From positions 6,049,145 to 6,113,144 of the forward strand of contig CM048841.1 in assembly GCA_026545765.1 (NCBI GenBank): DNA of 64,000 bases, written 5' to 3'. A program made the position numbers and the translations under genes. The first letter of the stretch is position 1. Each line of letters opens with the position of its first letter. The notes under the pieces are model-generated. The model saw only the letters and a program-made list of their open reading frames with translations, ran no database searches and was not told the DNA's origin. This DNA comes from Plantago major. Its lineage: Eukaryota > Streptophyta > Magnoliopsida > Lamiales > Plantaginaceae. Positions 44,813-56,665 of the stretch are shown piece by piece.

Positions 44813-45059
44813 ACCTTGCCTACTCAATTAAAATTGAGTTTTAATTCTATCCAAAAGAGTCTAATAATACTCACTCGGTCAATTTCATCCCATGACAGTG
44901 GTTCAATTTTAACTTTTTTTATAGTAAATAAATTTCATCTTGCCTACTCAATTAAAATTGAGTTTAATTCTATCCCAAATAGTTTAAGAATACTCTCTCG
45001 ATCAATTTCATCCCATGACAGTAGTTCAATTTTAACTTTTTTATAGTCAATAAATTTAA
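44813..45059. repeat. Two-unit tandem duplication of about 124 bp
   Basis: CTTGCCTACTCAATTAAAATTG opens both units (about 44815 and 44939), and both end in TTCAATTTTAACTTTTTT then ATAAATTT. The units differ at a dozen or so positions, so the duplication is not very recent. Confidence 0.85.
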
Positions 45060-45118
45060 ATATAAATTAATTTCAAACCGTAATGGTAAAAAAATTCAAT
45101 AGAATAATGTAATAAAAC

Positions 45119-45490
45119 TGTAACGCCCCAAAGTTTCAAGTCAAGTTCAAACAGTTTAAAGGGATCGAGAACGCTACTCATACCAACAAGGTGCATCTTT
45201 CTTTTCGGTAATCCATCTATAAGAACTCCAGAGTTAAGCATGCTTGTTGTGGAGCAATCTTAGAATGGGTAGAATGGAAACCTAAGCCTCCTGTCAAGAC
45301 AAAGTGCGTGGGAAAGTACATGTGTTGGTATAGTAAAGATATCACCCGAGATCTGTCTATAAGAATCACACTTACCAGCCGAAGACTTCATTAATCAGTC
45401 ATGGATCACATAAATTCAGACGATCCGTGCGAACCAAAAAACCCACTCTTGTGGACAGTTGGTCGGACCGGTGCGGCGGGACGTCGCACA
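45119..45490. repeat. 5S-rRNA-derived repeat, possibly a Cassandra-type TRIM LTR
   Basis: Starts TGTAACGCCCC, like Cassandra LTRs. At 45174-45300 the sequence follows the plant 5S rRNA gene: CATACCAACAAGGTGCAT, then AGAACTCCAGAGTTAAGCA, TGCTTG and GAATGGGT. The box A region (45231-45246) is nearly kept, while the following part is altered. No second LTR or tRNA-Met primer site is evident. It is not a functional 5S gene. The end is approximate. Confidence 0.6.
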
Positions 45491-46920
45491 ATTCAAGAGG
45501 AGAGGAAGGGGTGACCCAAAGTTTTCTAAACACCGGAGTTATTGCTCCTCCCAAATCTCCACCCCTCCTACGCCCATCGCCACCCTAACCTTTGTAGAAA
45601 CTCACCGAGTGATTACAAAAAACGTCCGAGTCAACGTTGTATTCCGACTCACCGAGCAATTACAAAATTCTCATTACCCAAAGAGTTGGAGTTGAGAAGA
45701 ATCAAAAAGAAAGAGGAAAGAGCAGAATCCGCTAGAGTCTGAGAGACAAACAGAAGAGAGAGAAAGAAAGTGATCAGGAAGAGAGAGAAAAAAAAAAAAA
45801 AAACACTTTTGCTTGTGATACACGCGTCTTGGTTGTCAGAGTGGGGTTTTACAGCTTTTTCTCATGAATTGTACTGCAGATTGTTAAGAATTGGATCTCA
45901 ATTGCATTCCTCCACGCGCAAGTAGTAAATTATTATACTACTTTAAATACATACTTTTTTTCTTACTTATTAGTGTCTTAAATTGGAGTGATTATAATGT
46001 CCCTACTTAAATTAAGGAAGCAATCTAATGTATATCACAGTAGCAAATCTCGGGATCTTTATGGTTTGTTAAATTCTCCAAGTCCAAGCATCCAAATCAA
46101 ATTTATCTTGAAATTATTAAACTTCATAACTACTGTAAATATTATCAACCATCCCTTCAAGCCAATTTCAAGCATCACTAATATTGAAAACAAGCATCAC
46201 AAGCTAATATTGAAACTTAGTACGAGCATCATCACGCTACCATACCAAGCACCACAATCTAAAACATGTTACCTTTCTCGATTGCTTCCTTTTGACTGTG
46301 TTTCTTCTTAGAGAAGGGTTTTTTTTTTTAGGTTATTAATGTCGACGTCTGTCTGTTATGATGATTGTTTGATATGATACTTGTTTGCTTATGATGCTTG
46401 TTTGTGTGATGCATGTAATTTGATACTTGGTTAATTGATCTGATAGTTTTGCTGATAATATCATCTTAAGGTTCAAAAGATTGTTTTGATTTTTGATTGA
46501 ATATTGATTATCAAAATAAATGATTTGGTTAGATTTGTAATTGAGGTAGTGATCATATAAAAAATGGTAATATTTCATTTGAAAGTTACTAAAATTAACA
46601 AGATACTAATTTGTAGAAAAAAAATTCAATAATTTATAGTATGTTTTTATGTATGACTAATATGTTTAAAGTTTTTAAAAGTAGCATCATATTGTAATTT
46701 TTTTCTTGAATTATTTATTTCGCCATGTGTATGGTAAAGTTTGTTTAATAGTATTAAATATAATAATAATAATTAGGATTTGTGATCAAGCATCACTTTG
46801 ATTGAATAATACTCCGATCCGTACATAGCAAGCTGGTAGAAATTATTTAATCAGCCACGACCCGGAGACTATTGCAACTTGCAAGGAGATTATTGAAATT
46901 TAGTATAATAATTTACAAAT
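45491..46920. other. AT-rich sequence, no gene seen
   Basis: Contains two near-copies of CACCGAG(T/C)(G/A)ATTACAAAA (45603 and 45651), a purine-rich GAGAGAAAGAAAG stretch and A16 at 45787-45804. Short open frames are not supported by motifs. An RNA gene cannot be excluded. Confidence 0.45.
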
Positions 46921-47563
46921 CTCCATGAGATTTTATGCTGAATAATAAAAAGCTCGTTACGTGAATGTGTAGCTTCTTAAATCAACTAGCTGATTAAAAA
47001 ACTACTCAAGTTAGCTTTTTTTTTTAAAAAAAAACAAGCTCCTTATTTTTTTTTATTCCGAAAATATCTCTGACCTAAATTAGAAAAAAGGAAAAACACC
47101 CGTTTATTATTATTTACTCTGCCGTTATTCTGTGTTCCATCGCCATTGTTGTATCTCCTTGCACAGCATATATGTAGTACACAACAATTACTGATTTTTT
47201 TCTTACTAAGTTAGAATGCTCAACGAATATTTCTTTCAACTTCTGATAATTTTTAATGATGTTATTAAAATGGCGGTGAATAGTATATTGAATATATATT
47301 AGAATAATTAAACAAATATGTGGTGTACTATTATTTAAAAAAATATTGACTAATAATACGATGAGAAAGGTTAAAGAAAATAAAAATAAGAGTAATGCCC
47401 TTTTATGTCATTATAAAAATACCAGCTAGCTTATCAGCTAATTTGCTAAACACCTACATTAAAATCAGCTAGCTTTTCAGCTAGTTAATCAGCTACCTAA
47501 TCAGCTAGCTTATCAGCTATCAGCTAGTTAATCAGCTACCAGCTAGTTTTGCTAAACAGAGCC
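46921..47563. mobile_element. Non-autonomous DNA element (MITE-like), copy 2, left end lost
   Basis: Homologous to 16853-17610 from CTCCATGAG onward, including AAAGCTCGTTACGTGAA, GAATATTTCTTTCAACTTCTG and the AGCTAGCTTATCAGC right end, finishing GCTAAACAGAGCC at 47563. The first 26 bases, with the left inverted repeat, are missing. An internal deletion of about 100 bp relative to copy 1 lies near 47150. Confidence 0.85.
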
Positions 47564-47773
47564 TATAGTTTGTAATTCAATTTAAATTTCATCCGTTGAT
47601 CTTACTTATTCAATTTGAATCTGATACGTTCATGTGTCATTGTGTAAGTAGAAGGTGCATGGTTCAAATACAATTGGTGTCAGTTTCTCCATTTTATTTA
47701 TTATTTTTAAATATTTTCTCCTTTTCCAATCACATATTCATTGGTTTAGATAAAAACTCTTAACACACATAGT

Positions 47774-48480
47774 ATGTTACGAAAATTCCTCGGATACATG
47801 GTTACGGAGAGAGGCATCAGCGTCAATCCGGACAAAATCAAGGCCATCATGGATTTGCCACAGCAAAGACAATCAACAAAGTTCAGCAACTTCTCGGAAG
47901 ATTGATGTCTCTGAGCCGTTTTATCTCAAGATCCGCAGAAAAGAACTTACCTTTCTTTAAGGTCCTAAGGAAGGGAGACAAGTTTGAATGGACTAAGGAA
48001 TGTGAGGAAGCTTTTGAAAATCTGAAGAGCTATCTTTTGTCCCCTCCACTATTGTCGAAACCAATCGAAGGGGAGACTTTGTACTTGTATTTGGCGGTCA
48101 CAAATGAGGCCATGAGTTCAGTCCTTGTTTGGATCCAAGGCAACGATCACTTGTCGATATATTACCTGAGTAAAGCATTGTCTGGGGCGGAAATGAGATA
48201 TCTGAAGATTGAGAAATTGGCTTATGCCTTGGTTCACACCGCGAGGCGATTGAAGCCATACTTTAACTCTCACAAGGTAGTGTTCTTAACCACGGAACCA
48301 CTAAAGCAAGTCTTGGGAAAGCTATAACAGTCAGGGCGCTTATCTAAATGGGCAATCGAGTTGAGTGAGCACGACATAAGCTTTCAAGCTCTGTCAGCCA
48401 AGAAAGCTCAAGTCCTAGCCGATTTCCTCGTTGATTATCCAGCAAAAGAGCTTCGGGAAAATGAAAAAAAGATAAAGAGC
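47774..48480 (+). pseudogene. Gypsy RT C-terminus and first RNase H
   Basis: FLGYMVTERGISVNPDKIKAI is the end of the gypsy RT. After a frameshift near 47870 come GRLMSLSRFISRSAEKNLPF, FEWTKECEEAFENLK, LYLYLAVTNEAMSSVLV and IYYLSKALSGAEMRYLKIEK. The usual first catalytic Asp of RNase H is Ala-Val here, which is normal for Tat elements whose first RNase H is degenerate. A TAA at 48325 interrupts the frame before LSKWAIELSEHDISF. Confidence 0.85.
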
Positions 48481-48769
48481 CCGAATGTATGACCATGATG
48501 ATTACTCAAGTGGAAGAGCCGCAAAATACAACAAAGGGTGCGTCTACGGCCAAGATAGGGAAACTATCCGGGCCTCCTTGACAATGTCCAGAGCCAGTTC
48601 TCATAAGAGGAAACATACTCTGATTCGGTCCGAGCATAACACATGTTCTTGATTGATATGCTATCCTCACCAGTGGCGGAAAAAGAAGCGGAAATTCCCA
48701 AGGAGGAAGAACCAAAAAAGGAGACACTCGCCAATATATCCCCGACTCTTGTTCTGCATGGTGATGTAT

Positions 48770-49175
48770 GGACATTATAAGTGGATGGATCTTCATCCGG
48801 AAGGCTAGGCGGAATAGGTATTTACCTAAAGATTCCTCAAGGAGCCGAACTTGACTACGCTATTACTTTGGATTTCAAGGTAACCAACAATGAGGCGGAA
48901 TATGAAGCTCTCCTCATTGGATTGAAGATGGCAAAGTCTCTGATGATGATGAAAAAGATAAAAGCCTATATGGACTCTCAGCTGGTTGAAGCACAATTCT
49001 CAGGAGCCTTCTCCACCAAAGGACCATCCATGATCAAGTACTTGGCTTTGTTAAAAAAGGAGGTGGAAAGCTTTGAGGAATTTTCCTTGGAAAGATTTTC
49101 GCGAGAATGAAACAAGAGAGCGGACACATTACCCAAATATGCCTCTGCATCTAGATCCTTAGACACTAGGGCGAT
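48770..49175 (+). pseudogene. Second (archaeal-type) RNase H
   Basis: VDGSSSGRLGGIGIYL carries the first Asp, VTNNEAEYEALLIGL the Glu, AYMDSQLV the second Asp, and a last block (NKRADTLPKYA) carries the fourth acidic residue after a TGA at 49108. It cleaves the RNA strand during reverse transcription and would compensate for the degenerate first RNase H. A stop lies directly before VDGSS at 48778. Confidence 0.85.
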
Positions 49176-49182
49176 CATTCTT

Positions 49183-50499
49183 TTGACAGTTCGGACCTCA
49201 TCCGTCATGAGTCCGACGCAAAGCATAATGGTTCTCACAACTGTATCCAATTGGATGTCAGACATTTTCACTTATCTCAAAGAAGGAATCCTTCCTTCGG
49301 ATCCTAAAGAAGCCAGAAGGATACAATCAAGAGCCAACAGATACTTTATTTTGGGAGAGGAGCTCTATAAGCGATCCTTCGATGGCACTCACTTGAGATG
49401 CCTAAATCCGCAAGAGGCCAGAACAGTCTTAGAAGAGATTCATTCGGGCAGTTGTGGGAGTCATTTCGGAGGAATAACAATGGCACAAAAGATTATTTGA
49501 CAAGGATATTATTGGCCAACAGTGATAAGGATGCGGCAGATTTCTCCAGGGGTCAGAGTGATTGCCAGTATTACGCCAACATTTCGCATCGCCCGACCAA
49601 CCCAATGATCCCAGCAGTTATAGCTTGCCCATTTGATCAATGGGGAATTGACATTGTTGGTCCTTTCCCTAGAGGAACGCACTAAAAGAAGTTCCACATA
49701 GTTGCGGTGGAATATTTTACCAAGTGGGTAGAGGCTGAAGTTGTGGCTACAATCACTCAAAGTAGGGTCCGAACCTTCATCTGGAGAAACATCATTTGCA
49801 GATTCGGATTACCCAGAATCTTGGTATCCGATAACGGAGCTCAGTTCTCCGGACACAAATTGAAAGAATGGTGCAACTCCATGAAAATCGAGCAACGAAT
49901 TACTTCTGTCGGATACCCACAAGCCAATGGCCTGGTAGAATCCACCAACAAGACCATTGTCAAGATGTTGGAAAAGAGGCTCCGAACTTCTCAAAGAAAC
50001 TTAGCGGACGATCTCGATGGAGTTCTCTGGGCACACCGAACGACTACTCGAGCTGCCACTAGAGAAACTCCATTTGCACTAGTTTACGGAACAGAAGCTA
50101 TCATTCGGGCCGAAGTGGAAGTTGAAACCCTTCGGATCTAGGGTTACGTACCAACCTACTGACAACCACATGGCCCGAATCTATGATTTGGACATGCTGG
50201 AAGATAAGAGAAGTGCAGACCTTGCAAGTATCCATCGATACCAAGCAACCGTGGCACGGACTTACAACAAGAACATCAGCAACAAAGATATTCAAGTTGG
50301 AGACTTAGTCCTTAGGAGAGCTGATATCCTAGGACATGTTGGAAAACTAAAACCCATGTGGGAAGGTCCGTACAAGATTGTTGGTGCAAGAATTAATGGA
50401 AGTTATGAGCTTGAAGATGATCAAGGCAGGGCATTGAAGAGGACTTGGAATGCCAAGAACCTCCAAAAGTTTTATGCTTATTATTTAAGATACAAGTAA
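49183..50499 (+). pseudogene. Gypsy integrase
   Basis: The zinc-binding part has HSGSCGSHFGG and DCQYYANISHRP; frames change between 49490 and 49560. The core gives QWGIDIVGPFPRG (Asp), VSDNGAQFSGHK (Asp), YPQANGLVESTNKTI (Glu) and DGVLWAHRTTTR, then GDLVLRRADILGH and KPMWEGPYKIVG at the C-terminus. Stops are at 49498 and 49683, and a frameshift lies near 50130. The DDE triad is intact. No chromodomain is seen. Confidence 0.88.
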
Positions 50500-52595
50500 C
50501 TCCGACAGTTGTCTTTTTCTTAATCCGGCCTTGAGGCCCACAGTTGTAATTGAATTTACGTCAAATCAATGCAACTTCTATCTTTTTATTAAAACTATCG
50601 TTCCGATTACAATATGAGTACAACTTACATCCGAAGCACTTAATACATCCGAAGTAATTCTCGCCTAAAGACATGTATTCTAGCTATGATACAATGCTAC
50701 AACTATCTACAGCAAACACTTAGATCCTACCGTTCCACTAGTTAGCTTCTTGGCTTCAAAACTACGCCCGTGTCCGGAGAAGCAATGTCGCTCCGACCTG
50801 CAAACAAAAGAAATCATCAAAGATTAGGCAGTGATCAAATGGATGGTTGTTCATCCGATGGATTAACATAAGTTCTGAGAAGATAAGCAATAAAGTTTCT
50901 CGGACCATCAATCCCCATCACCTGTCACCATTCACAAGTCTTTGCATGACTCAAGTCAATGGAAACACGTGGTAGGGATGGAAGAGCCAAGAATAAGAGC
51001 AGGTCACCCGAAGTATCGCTGAAAGATAACAAGAAAGCCTTGGAATCACGATCCCAGCCACCTGAGCCCATTCATAAAGGAAGTAACCTAATAAATGGGC
51101 ACACATGGCTGGGACGAAGAATCCGGACCGACAGTCAAGCATGCGTCTGTAAAACGGATCGGATGCATCTAATCTGTCTACCCAAAAGGCGACCCGAGAG
51201 ATCAGTAACATCGTTCGAAGCTTTCACGTTGAATGTTACCCAGCCCTCGGATCACCTTTAAGCAGATGCAGTAGATCTTTGAGTACGACATCTCGGGCAA
51301 GGTTCACTCCCTGGAAGATTGCTTGAAAGCATGAGTATCGGATACCAAATGCGAGATAAGGATTAGCATGGGGCTAAGTCCAATCACATCGCATTTGGGT
51401 AACTGACACCCTTGCCCTGAAGCAAAGTGAAGAAGGTACGACACCTTTTTATATCGAATAAAGATTTGTTCAAGGAGCATGAGTAACATCAAACCGAAGA
51501 CAAGGTATAATCTGCTCATTTCCGAGATAACCATAATTGTCTTCGGTGCTGATGTTACCCTTGCCACAAAACAACAGGGCAGCACATCCGACATGTGTTT
51601 GCATCGGTTCTAATGTGAACGGACATTTCCCTATAATGTCTATCCGAAAGGGGATCCAACACCTCAGGAATAGGAGGGCCAAAGAGCCTAAAAGATTCTA
51701 GACAACCTTCGGAGATATTCGTATGGTGTCTATCCCAAAGGAGATCTGGTATCTCAAAAAAGCTACTCGGATCCAAGGTCACCCTCGGAGATACTCCTAT
51801 AGTGTCTATCTAAAAGGCGATCCGACATCCAAGCAGCATACTCAAAAAAGCCCATGAGGGTCGAAGCTCCTAAGATCCTGGATTACCTTCGGACAGACAC
51901 TATAAGTCGCTGAAGGAAGGACTTCAGATTATATTGCGAAGAGAATTTGGCTTTTCGCCAAAAAAGGAAGAGGGATAGTGACGTTGGTGGTTGTACGATT
52001 GAGCCTACTTATAGATAATCATGGCCAACTACACATCAACACGTGGCGAATATCAACGGTTACAGTGGGCCTGGGCCGTTATTGGGCCCAGAAACCCATC
52101 TTGCCAAGCGATAAAAGCACACCAATGCCACCGCCCTGAAAAATCGTCCGATTCGGACGTGATTACAAAAAACCCTTTCTCCCGGCGAGTCAAAGGTGTG
52201 AAGTAAAAACCATTTTAGGAACCTACTTCGGATCTACGGATCTCCCGAATCAAGCAAAAACTTTCAAGAAAAGATGGATTACTTCTTGTTGAGCGGATAG
52301 GTTGAATAGTCCGACACTATCGACTTCCGCAAACAACACTTGAGTATCTGACCTACGTCTCCGGATGAAAAGGGTTGAGTTTTCTGTCTAAGTGATATAG
52401 CAGTATAGTAGCCCGACACTCTTAACCTATATCGTAAACGATCCGATCTTACGTTAGATATAAACTACCGACGCATTGCCTCTATAGCAACACTTGTTGG
52501 TTTATTAGAACAGAAAGACAACGGGTTAAGCATCAAACGAAATAGAGCAATTCGGACGTTAACACATGAACGATCAAAAGAGAGCTTCAATAAAA
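50500..52595. other. Long 3' region of the Tat element
   Basis: No convincing ORF on either strand. It includes degenerate tandem repeats (51600-51900) and, on the minus strand, CCACGTGTTG and CTATAAGTAGG at about 52010-52045, a G-box plus TATA-like combination pointing left. Long non-coding 3' regions are usual in Tat elements. Confidence 0.6.
51600..51900. repeat. Degenerate tandem repeat, period about 75-90 bp
   Basis: Units share CTTCGGAGATA, then GTGTCTATCC, AAAGG, GATC and AAAAAAGC in order; about four units are visible at 51620, 51708, 51782 and 51885. Similar arrays in the 3' regions of Tat/Ogre elements are known to seed satellite repeats. Confidence 0.75.
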
Positions 52596-52865
52596 GGCAG
52601 AGCTACCAAAAGCAACAAGTTAAAAAAGTCACATCATAGCGTGACTTGTCCAAACATCCCTTCGGATGCCAAAAATAATTATCCACATCCCATCGGATGG
52701 TCAGAACATTACTCTAACAGTTAATTGTTCAAACATCTTTACACAATATCTACGGGGCATACCCCGGGCTTCAAATAACACTCTCTAAGCCTAAGCTTCC
52801 TCACTGCAGCTCCGACTCCCAGACGCCTCTGCCCCATCACCCAAGGCGGATCCACGTGCCTCGGA
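52596..52865 (-). repeat. Inverted repeat arm 1 (antisense end of the extra ORF)
   Basis: Reverse complement of 55536-55800 with few differences, for example GGGGCATACCCCGGGCTT here and AAGCCCGGGGTATGCCCC there. It carries, in antisense, the last 20 or so codons of the extra ORF and its downstream flank. The loop between arms is about 2.7 kb. Confidence 0.9.
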
Positions 52866-53053
52866 ATTGGTTATTCCGGGGTCGAATTTGCCAGAATGGC
52901 AACCGCGTGTCCGTGTCGAAATGCGCGTAATCGGAATGACCTCCTCTCCCGAAACTGCGGTACTTTATTGTCTTCCTCTCCTTGACTTTGAGTGAACTAT
53001 AGTAGCGACAATTTTGTAGGCTAATCCGCTATATTTCGGATTCTCAGGACTCT

Positions 53054-54178
53054 ATGTCGGAAGGAATGTCCGATACTAGCCGAGGACAACCAGATCTGTC
53101 CATTTTCGAGCCTGGAGTGGAAGACAGTGTAAGGACTGTCGTACCGTTTAGGTCTGGTGCTCCATCGTCTGTGCATTTGCACTCAACAACATTAGTGACC
53201 ATTAATAGTGAGGATGAAGAGGATGATGAGGAACATCTACTCTTACTTCTGCGGCGTACTATCGGGTCGGTAGGAGAACGAAGTAGTGGCCAACCGAGCG
53301 GATCTTCCAGTGTTTCCATGGCTGGGGATACTCATAGAAGAGGTGATAAGGCGATGAGGATTAAATTCCCACGCCCTGCGTCTGCTGTCGTATGTCCGGA
53401 CCCTTTTGGTGAATTAAATAGGGACGGACGGTTGCCTACATGTGGGTCGAAGTTGGTTGCCACGGAGATTCCCGAATTGCGGCGGAAGTGGGAAATTCCG
53501 GAATCCATGGAGATCATGATCCCGGCTCCGAAACATGCGTTCTATAATCCCCCAGAGGGGTATATATGCGTGCATGAAGCGGCCCTCCAGTGTGGTTTGC
53601 GTCTTCCGATCGCCCCTGAGCTGAAGGACATTCTGAATTTCCTCAGAATAGGTCCTAGCCAAGTGATTCCCAATTCACTTGGCAATTTAATTTGTTTTGT
53701 AATGATCTGTAAGTTGCATTGTGCGGATGTAAGCATTGATAACTTTCGCCACCTGTTTCGGGTTGGATCCAGTCGCGAAAACCCTTTTTTCTATTCGCTC
53801 GTTGCGAGGCAGGTGTATACCTTTATCGAGGATCCGATATCCTCTTTGGGGATGAAGTGGTGGGAGAAATTCATTTTCGTCCGGATGGCCTTGTGACCTG
53901 GTCAATCCGAAGACGAGCGGAAGGAATGGGGCCTGCCCGTAAAATTTTGTCGTGAGAAGATTCCGACTCTTACTCCTCCATCTGGGCCTGTGCCAGCTTG
54001 GATAATCTCCATGAATAGGGAAAATAATGCTCCCCGTTATCCCTTTCATGGATTAATTTACCAGCCCTTGCCTTACTTGGCCGGGCTGACTGGTGTGGTT
54101 CCGTATGTAGACCAGCACGACTTTTGTAATCTTGACAATCTTATAAAATATGCCACATTTATCCTCCGATGCTGCTGA
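53054..54178 (+). pseudogene. Putative gypsy-type transposon protein (Transposase_28-like), 5' exon
   Basis: The start is probably ATG 53054 (SEGMSDTSRGQPDLSIFE). After an acidic low-complexity stretch comes the conserved core: RRKWEIPESMEIMIP, PPEGYICVHEAALQCGLRLP, LNFLRIGPSQVIPNS and SLGMKWWEKFIFV. This block defines the family called putative gypsy type transposon. The frame is broken by a single TGA at 53894 and then continues through LPVKFCREKIPTLTPPSG to PLPYLAGLTGVVPYV, stopping at 54178. Its role in the element is unknown. Confidence 0.75.
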
Positions 54179-54247
54179 TGTTTGCGAATTTCTTCGTACG
54201 GTCTGGACTTCATTGTATACTGATGACCTTTTCTGTTCTATTTGCAG

Positions 54248-55610
54248 CTTATTGGTTCAAATACATAATATCGACTCTCCACATGATGAAGCAGCAGCAG
54301 CGGGAGGAGCAAGAAGCACAGCGGATAGCTAGGCTTCGTGAAAAAATAATTAACACACCGGCGGATTTCCCTATGGATGATCAGAAAAATGCTGCTCTGT
54401 TCAAGGCGGTGAACCACTTCCGCAGCTTAGCGTGCCTGACAAGGGTATGGTTAAGGGTATTACACCAGATGAAACGAGGAGTACACCTATCCGCGAAAGA
54501 AACATTCCGGACTCTGATATCCGAAGAGAAATAGCCTTGGGTAAAAGTCCAGTCACCTCGGACCCTGGTCGTGAGACGAAGAGATCTAGGGACGACAATC
54601 CAATTCTGGACCAGGCCATTGTATCTGTCGAGGTCTGAAGGTACGCGAACCTTCCTGAGATTGAGCGGGTGGGTGAGCTATCCGAGCTTCATCAAAAGGT
54701 GAATGTTTTGTTTTTTGGTCACTCTTGTGTGAATCACCCGTGATCCGAAACTGTGATCTCCTCATGTACCATAAGTCCTTGTCTTATTATGCAGCTTGGA
54801 TACGTGCTCCATGCCAGGAAGGAGAAGGCCACTGAAAGGGCGACCATGGATACGGATCTATACTTGGCCGAAGTAGGTCATGCGGAGGAGGCCGAGAAGG
54901 TGAAGCGGCTAGAGGCGAAAGCTTCGGAGGAAGAAAAGGCCAAACTGGCTAAGGAACTTGTCGAGTCGAAGTCGGAGTATATGGATCAGAAGGACTTTGT
55001 AAATCAGGTTTTTGAAATGTTCGTAAATTTCAAAAACAAATTGTTGTCCGAACTCCAAAAGACCCGACTCGAGGCTGCCGAAGCTTTCGCCGATTCTGTT
55101 TCTTATAAGTTTGGTCAGGAGTTATTCTTTGATGCCACCCGATCCGATGGGTTTGCCTCTGCTATCGGGCAATTGATGGTGAAGAAGCTCTTGCCTATAG
55201 ACTTTAATCCGAAAGCAGCCGGTCTGTCTTCTAGGCGCGATGCGGACGGGGCTATCATGCCAAATGCCGGCGTGACTGATTCGGAGCTGGCGGGCTGCGA
55301 ATTTGTCTCCATTGTCGCCAAAGGGGAGAAGGTAGCCATCAATAATGGTGGCCCGTATCTTCCTACCTTTGTCCCGGATGTACTGGCGGAAGTTTGTCTG
55401 ACGCCGTTTGATGAGTTCCCGGAACTGCACCGCCGCTGGTTTAGCTTGCCGGGACGCGTGGTCGGACGTCCTGCGAACTTTAACCTTCATCAACATGTCC
55501 GAGAGGCAAGGTTGAGAGCTAAAGCTTTAGAAGCAGCCGAGGCACGTGGATCCGCCTTGGGTGATGGGGTAGAGGCGTCTGGGAGTCGGAGCCGCAGTGA
55601 GCAAGCTTAG
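54248..55610 (+). pseudogene. Extra ORF of Tat element, 3' part (possibly further exons)
   Basis: TTCTATTTGCAG at 54237-54248 and TTATTATGCAG at 54785-54795 look like 3' splice sites, so the 5' exon may be spliced to later ones. The segment after 54248 is Gln/Glu/Arg-rich (QQREEQEAQRIARLREK). The final exon, about 54796-55610, is a coiled coil (AEEAEKVKRLEAKASEEEK, LLSELQKTRLEAAEAF) followed by a conserved tail (LPTFVPDVLAEVCLTPFDEF) ending SRSRSEQA. The exon structure is inferred. Confidence 0.55.
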
Positions 55611-55800
55611 GCTTAGAGAGTGTTGTTTGAAGCCCGGGGTATGCCCCGTAGATATTGTGTAAAGATGTTTGGACAGTTAAATGTTAGAGTAATGTTCTGA
55701 CCATCCGAAGGGATGTGGATAATTATTTTTGGCATCCGAAGGGATGTTTGGACAAGTCACGCTATGATGTGACTTTTTTAACTTGTGTCTTTTGGTAGAT
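55536..55800 (+). repeat. Inverted repeat arm 2
   Basis: Partner of 52596-52865. It covers the C-terminal codons of the extra ORF and about 190 bp beyond. It contains two near-copies of CATCCGAAGGGATGT (55702 and 55732), present in the other arm too. Confidence 0.9.
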
Positions 55801-56652
55801 CCGACCCTATTGGAACGAGCGGCATGCAACTTAAACATGAGAAGGCATCTCCCTACCTATGAGGTCATATGGTCCGAACCAACAGATCCATACGCACAGT
55901 TTATTTTCAGGCTACGGATTCATTTTATTCCGGCTAATTATGGTTTGCTACAGTCCAACTACTTATGTCATCTACAGTCCGAGCTACGGGTCAAATATTC
56001 GTCCAAGTCCAACTACTTATCAAAGAGCAGATACCAAAGAGTATGGACAGAGTAAAAAAGCGACATGTAAAGGGCAACAAACAAAGCCAATGCCAGAAAC
56101 TAAGACAAGTACATAAAAAAGAGATCTGAAGAAGCAAACTTACTTGTTAAAAAGCTCGGACGAGATGAAAGCGATTGACAGCGACAGATACAGCACTCGG
56201 ACTCACTTGCAATGCTTCGGATTTAGTAGGGTTGCGAAAATTCTCTCTAAGCGATGCGCAAAGGACGGTCAATGTTGCTATTTATAGGGAGGCTAAATTG
56301 GGAAGCCGAACCGTCGTGTCGATCAGGATTCAATCTCGTTCGTTCATCGCGATTCATCCAATGGCCAGAATTAAACCACTTGGTGAAATGACAACTTAGC
56401 CCAATTGAGTAAAAAAACTCTTGAGATGATATATTTTACACTATCACGCGCACCCGTGGGCCGAGAAGACTGTACATGGCCTAGCCCATCACACACAACT
56501 CGAGGCCCAATGATGTCACTCCAGACCAAACTGCTCCCAGCCCGTAGCACTGCGTCCTTCGGATACCCATACTATGACAGTATGTGCGTCCGGACTTCAC
56601 CACTTCTACAATATACAACGTACGGATCATCAAACTACGACAGTATTGGAAA
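55801..56652 (+). other. Non-coding region before the Tat 3' LTR
   Basis: No ORF with recognisable motifs. It has a TATA-like CTATTTATAGG at 56278 and several TCCGAACY words typical of this element. Probably the 3' untranslated part of the element. Confidence 0.55.
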
Positions 56653-56665
56653 CTAGGGGGACATA
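56653..56665 (+). promoter_or_regulatory. Polypurine tract of the Tat element
   Basis: CTAGGGGGACATA directly before the LTR start TGTTGATACGG at 56666. Confidence 0.75.

Noticed and set aside
44813..45059. CRISPR-like or satellite array
   Set aside because: Only two long units without spacers; a simple tandem duplication in plant DNA.
45174..45300. Functional 5S rRNA gene
   Set aside because: Only part of the gene matches, with many changes and no tandem 5S spacer context.
47620..47680. tRNA-derived SINE suggested by GGTTCAAATAC
   Set aside because: A single box-B-like word without a matching A box or a 3' tail.
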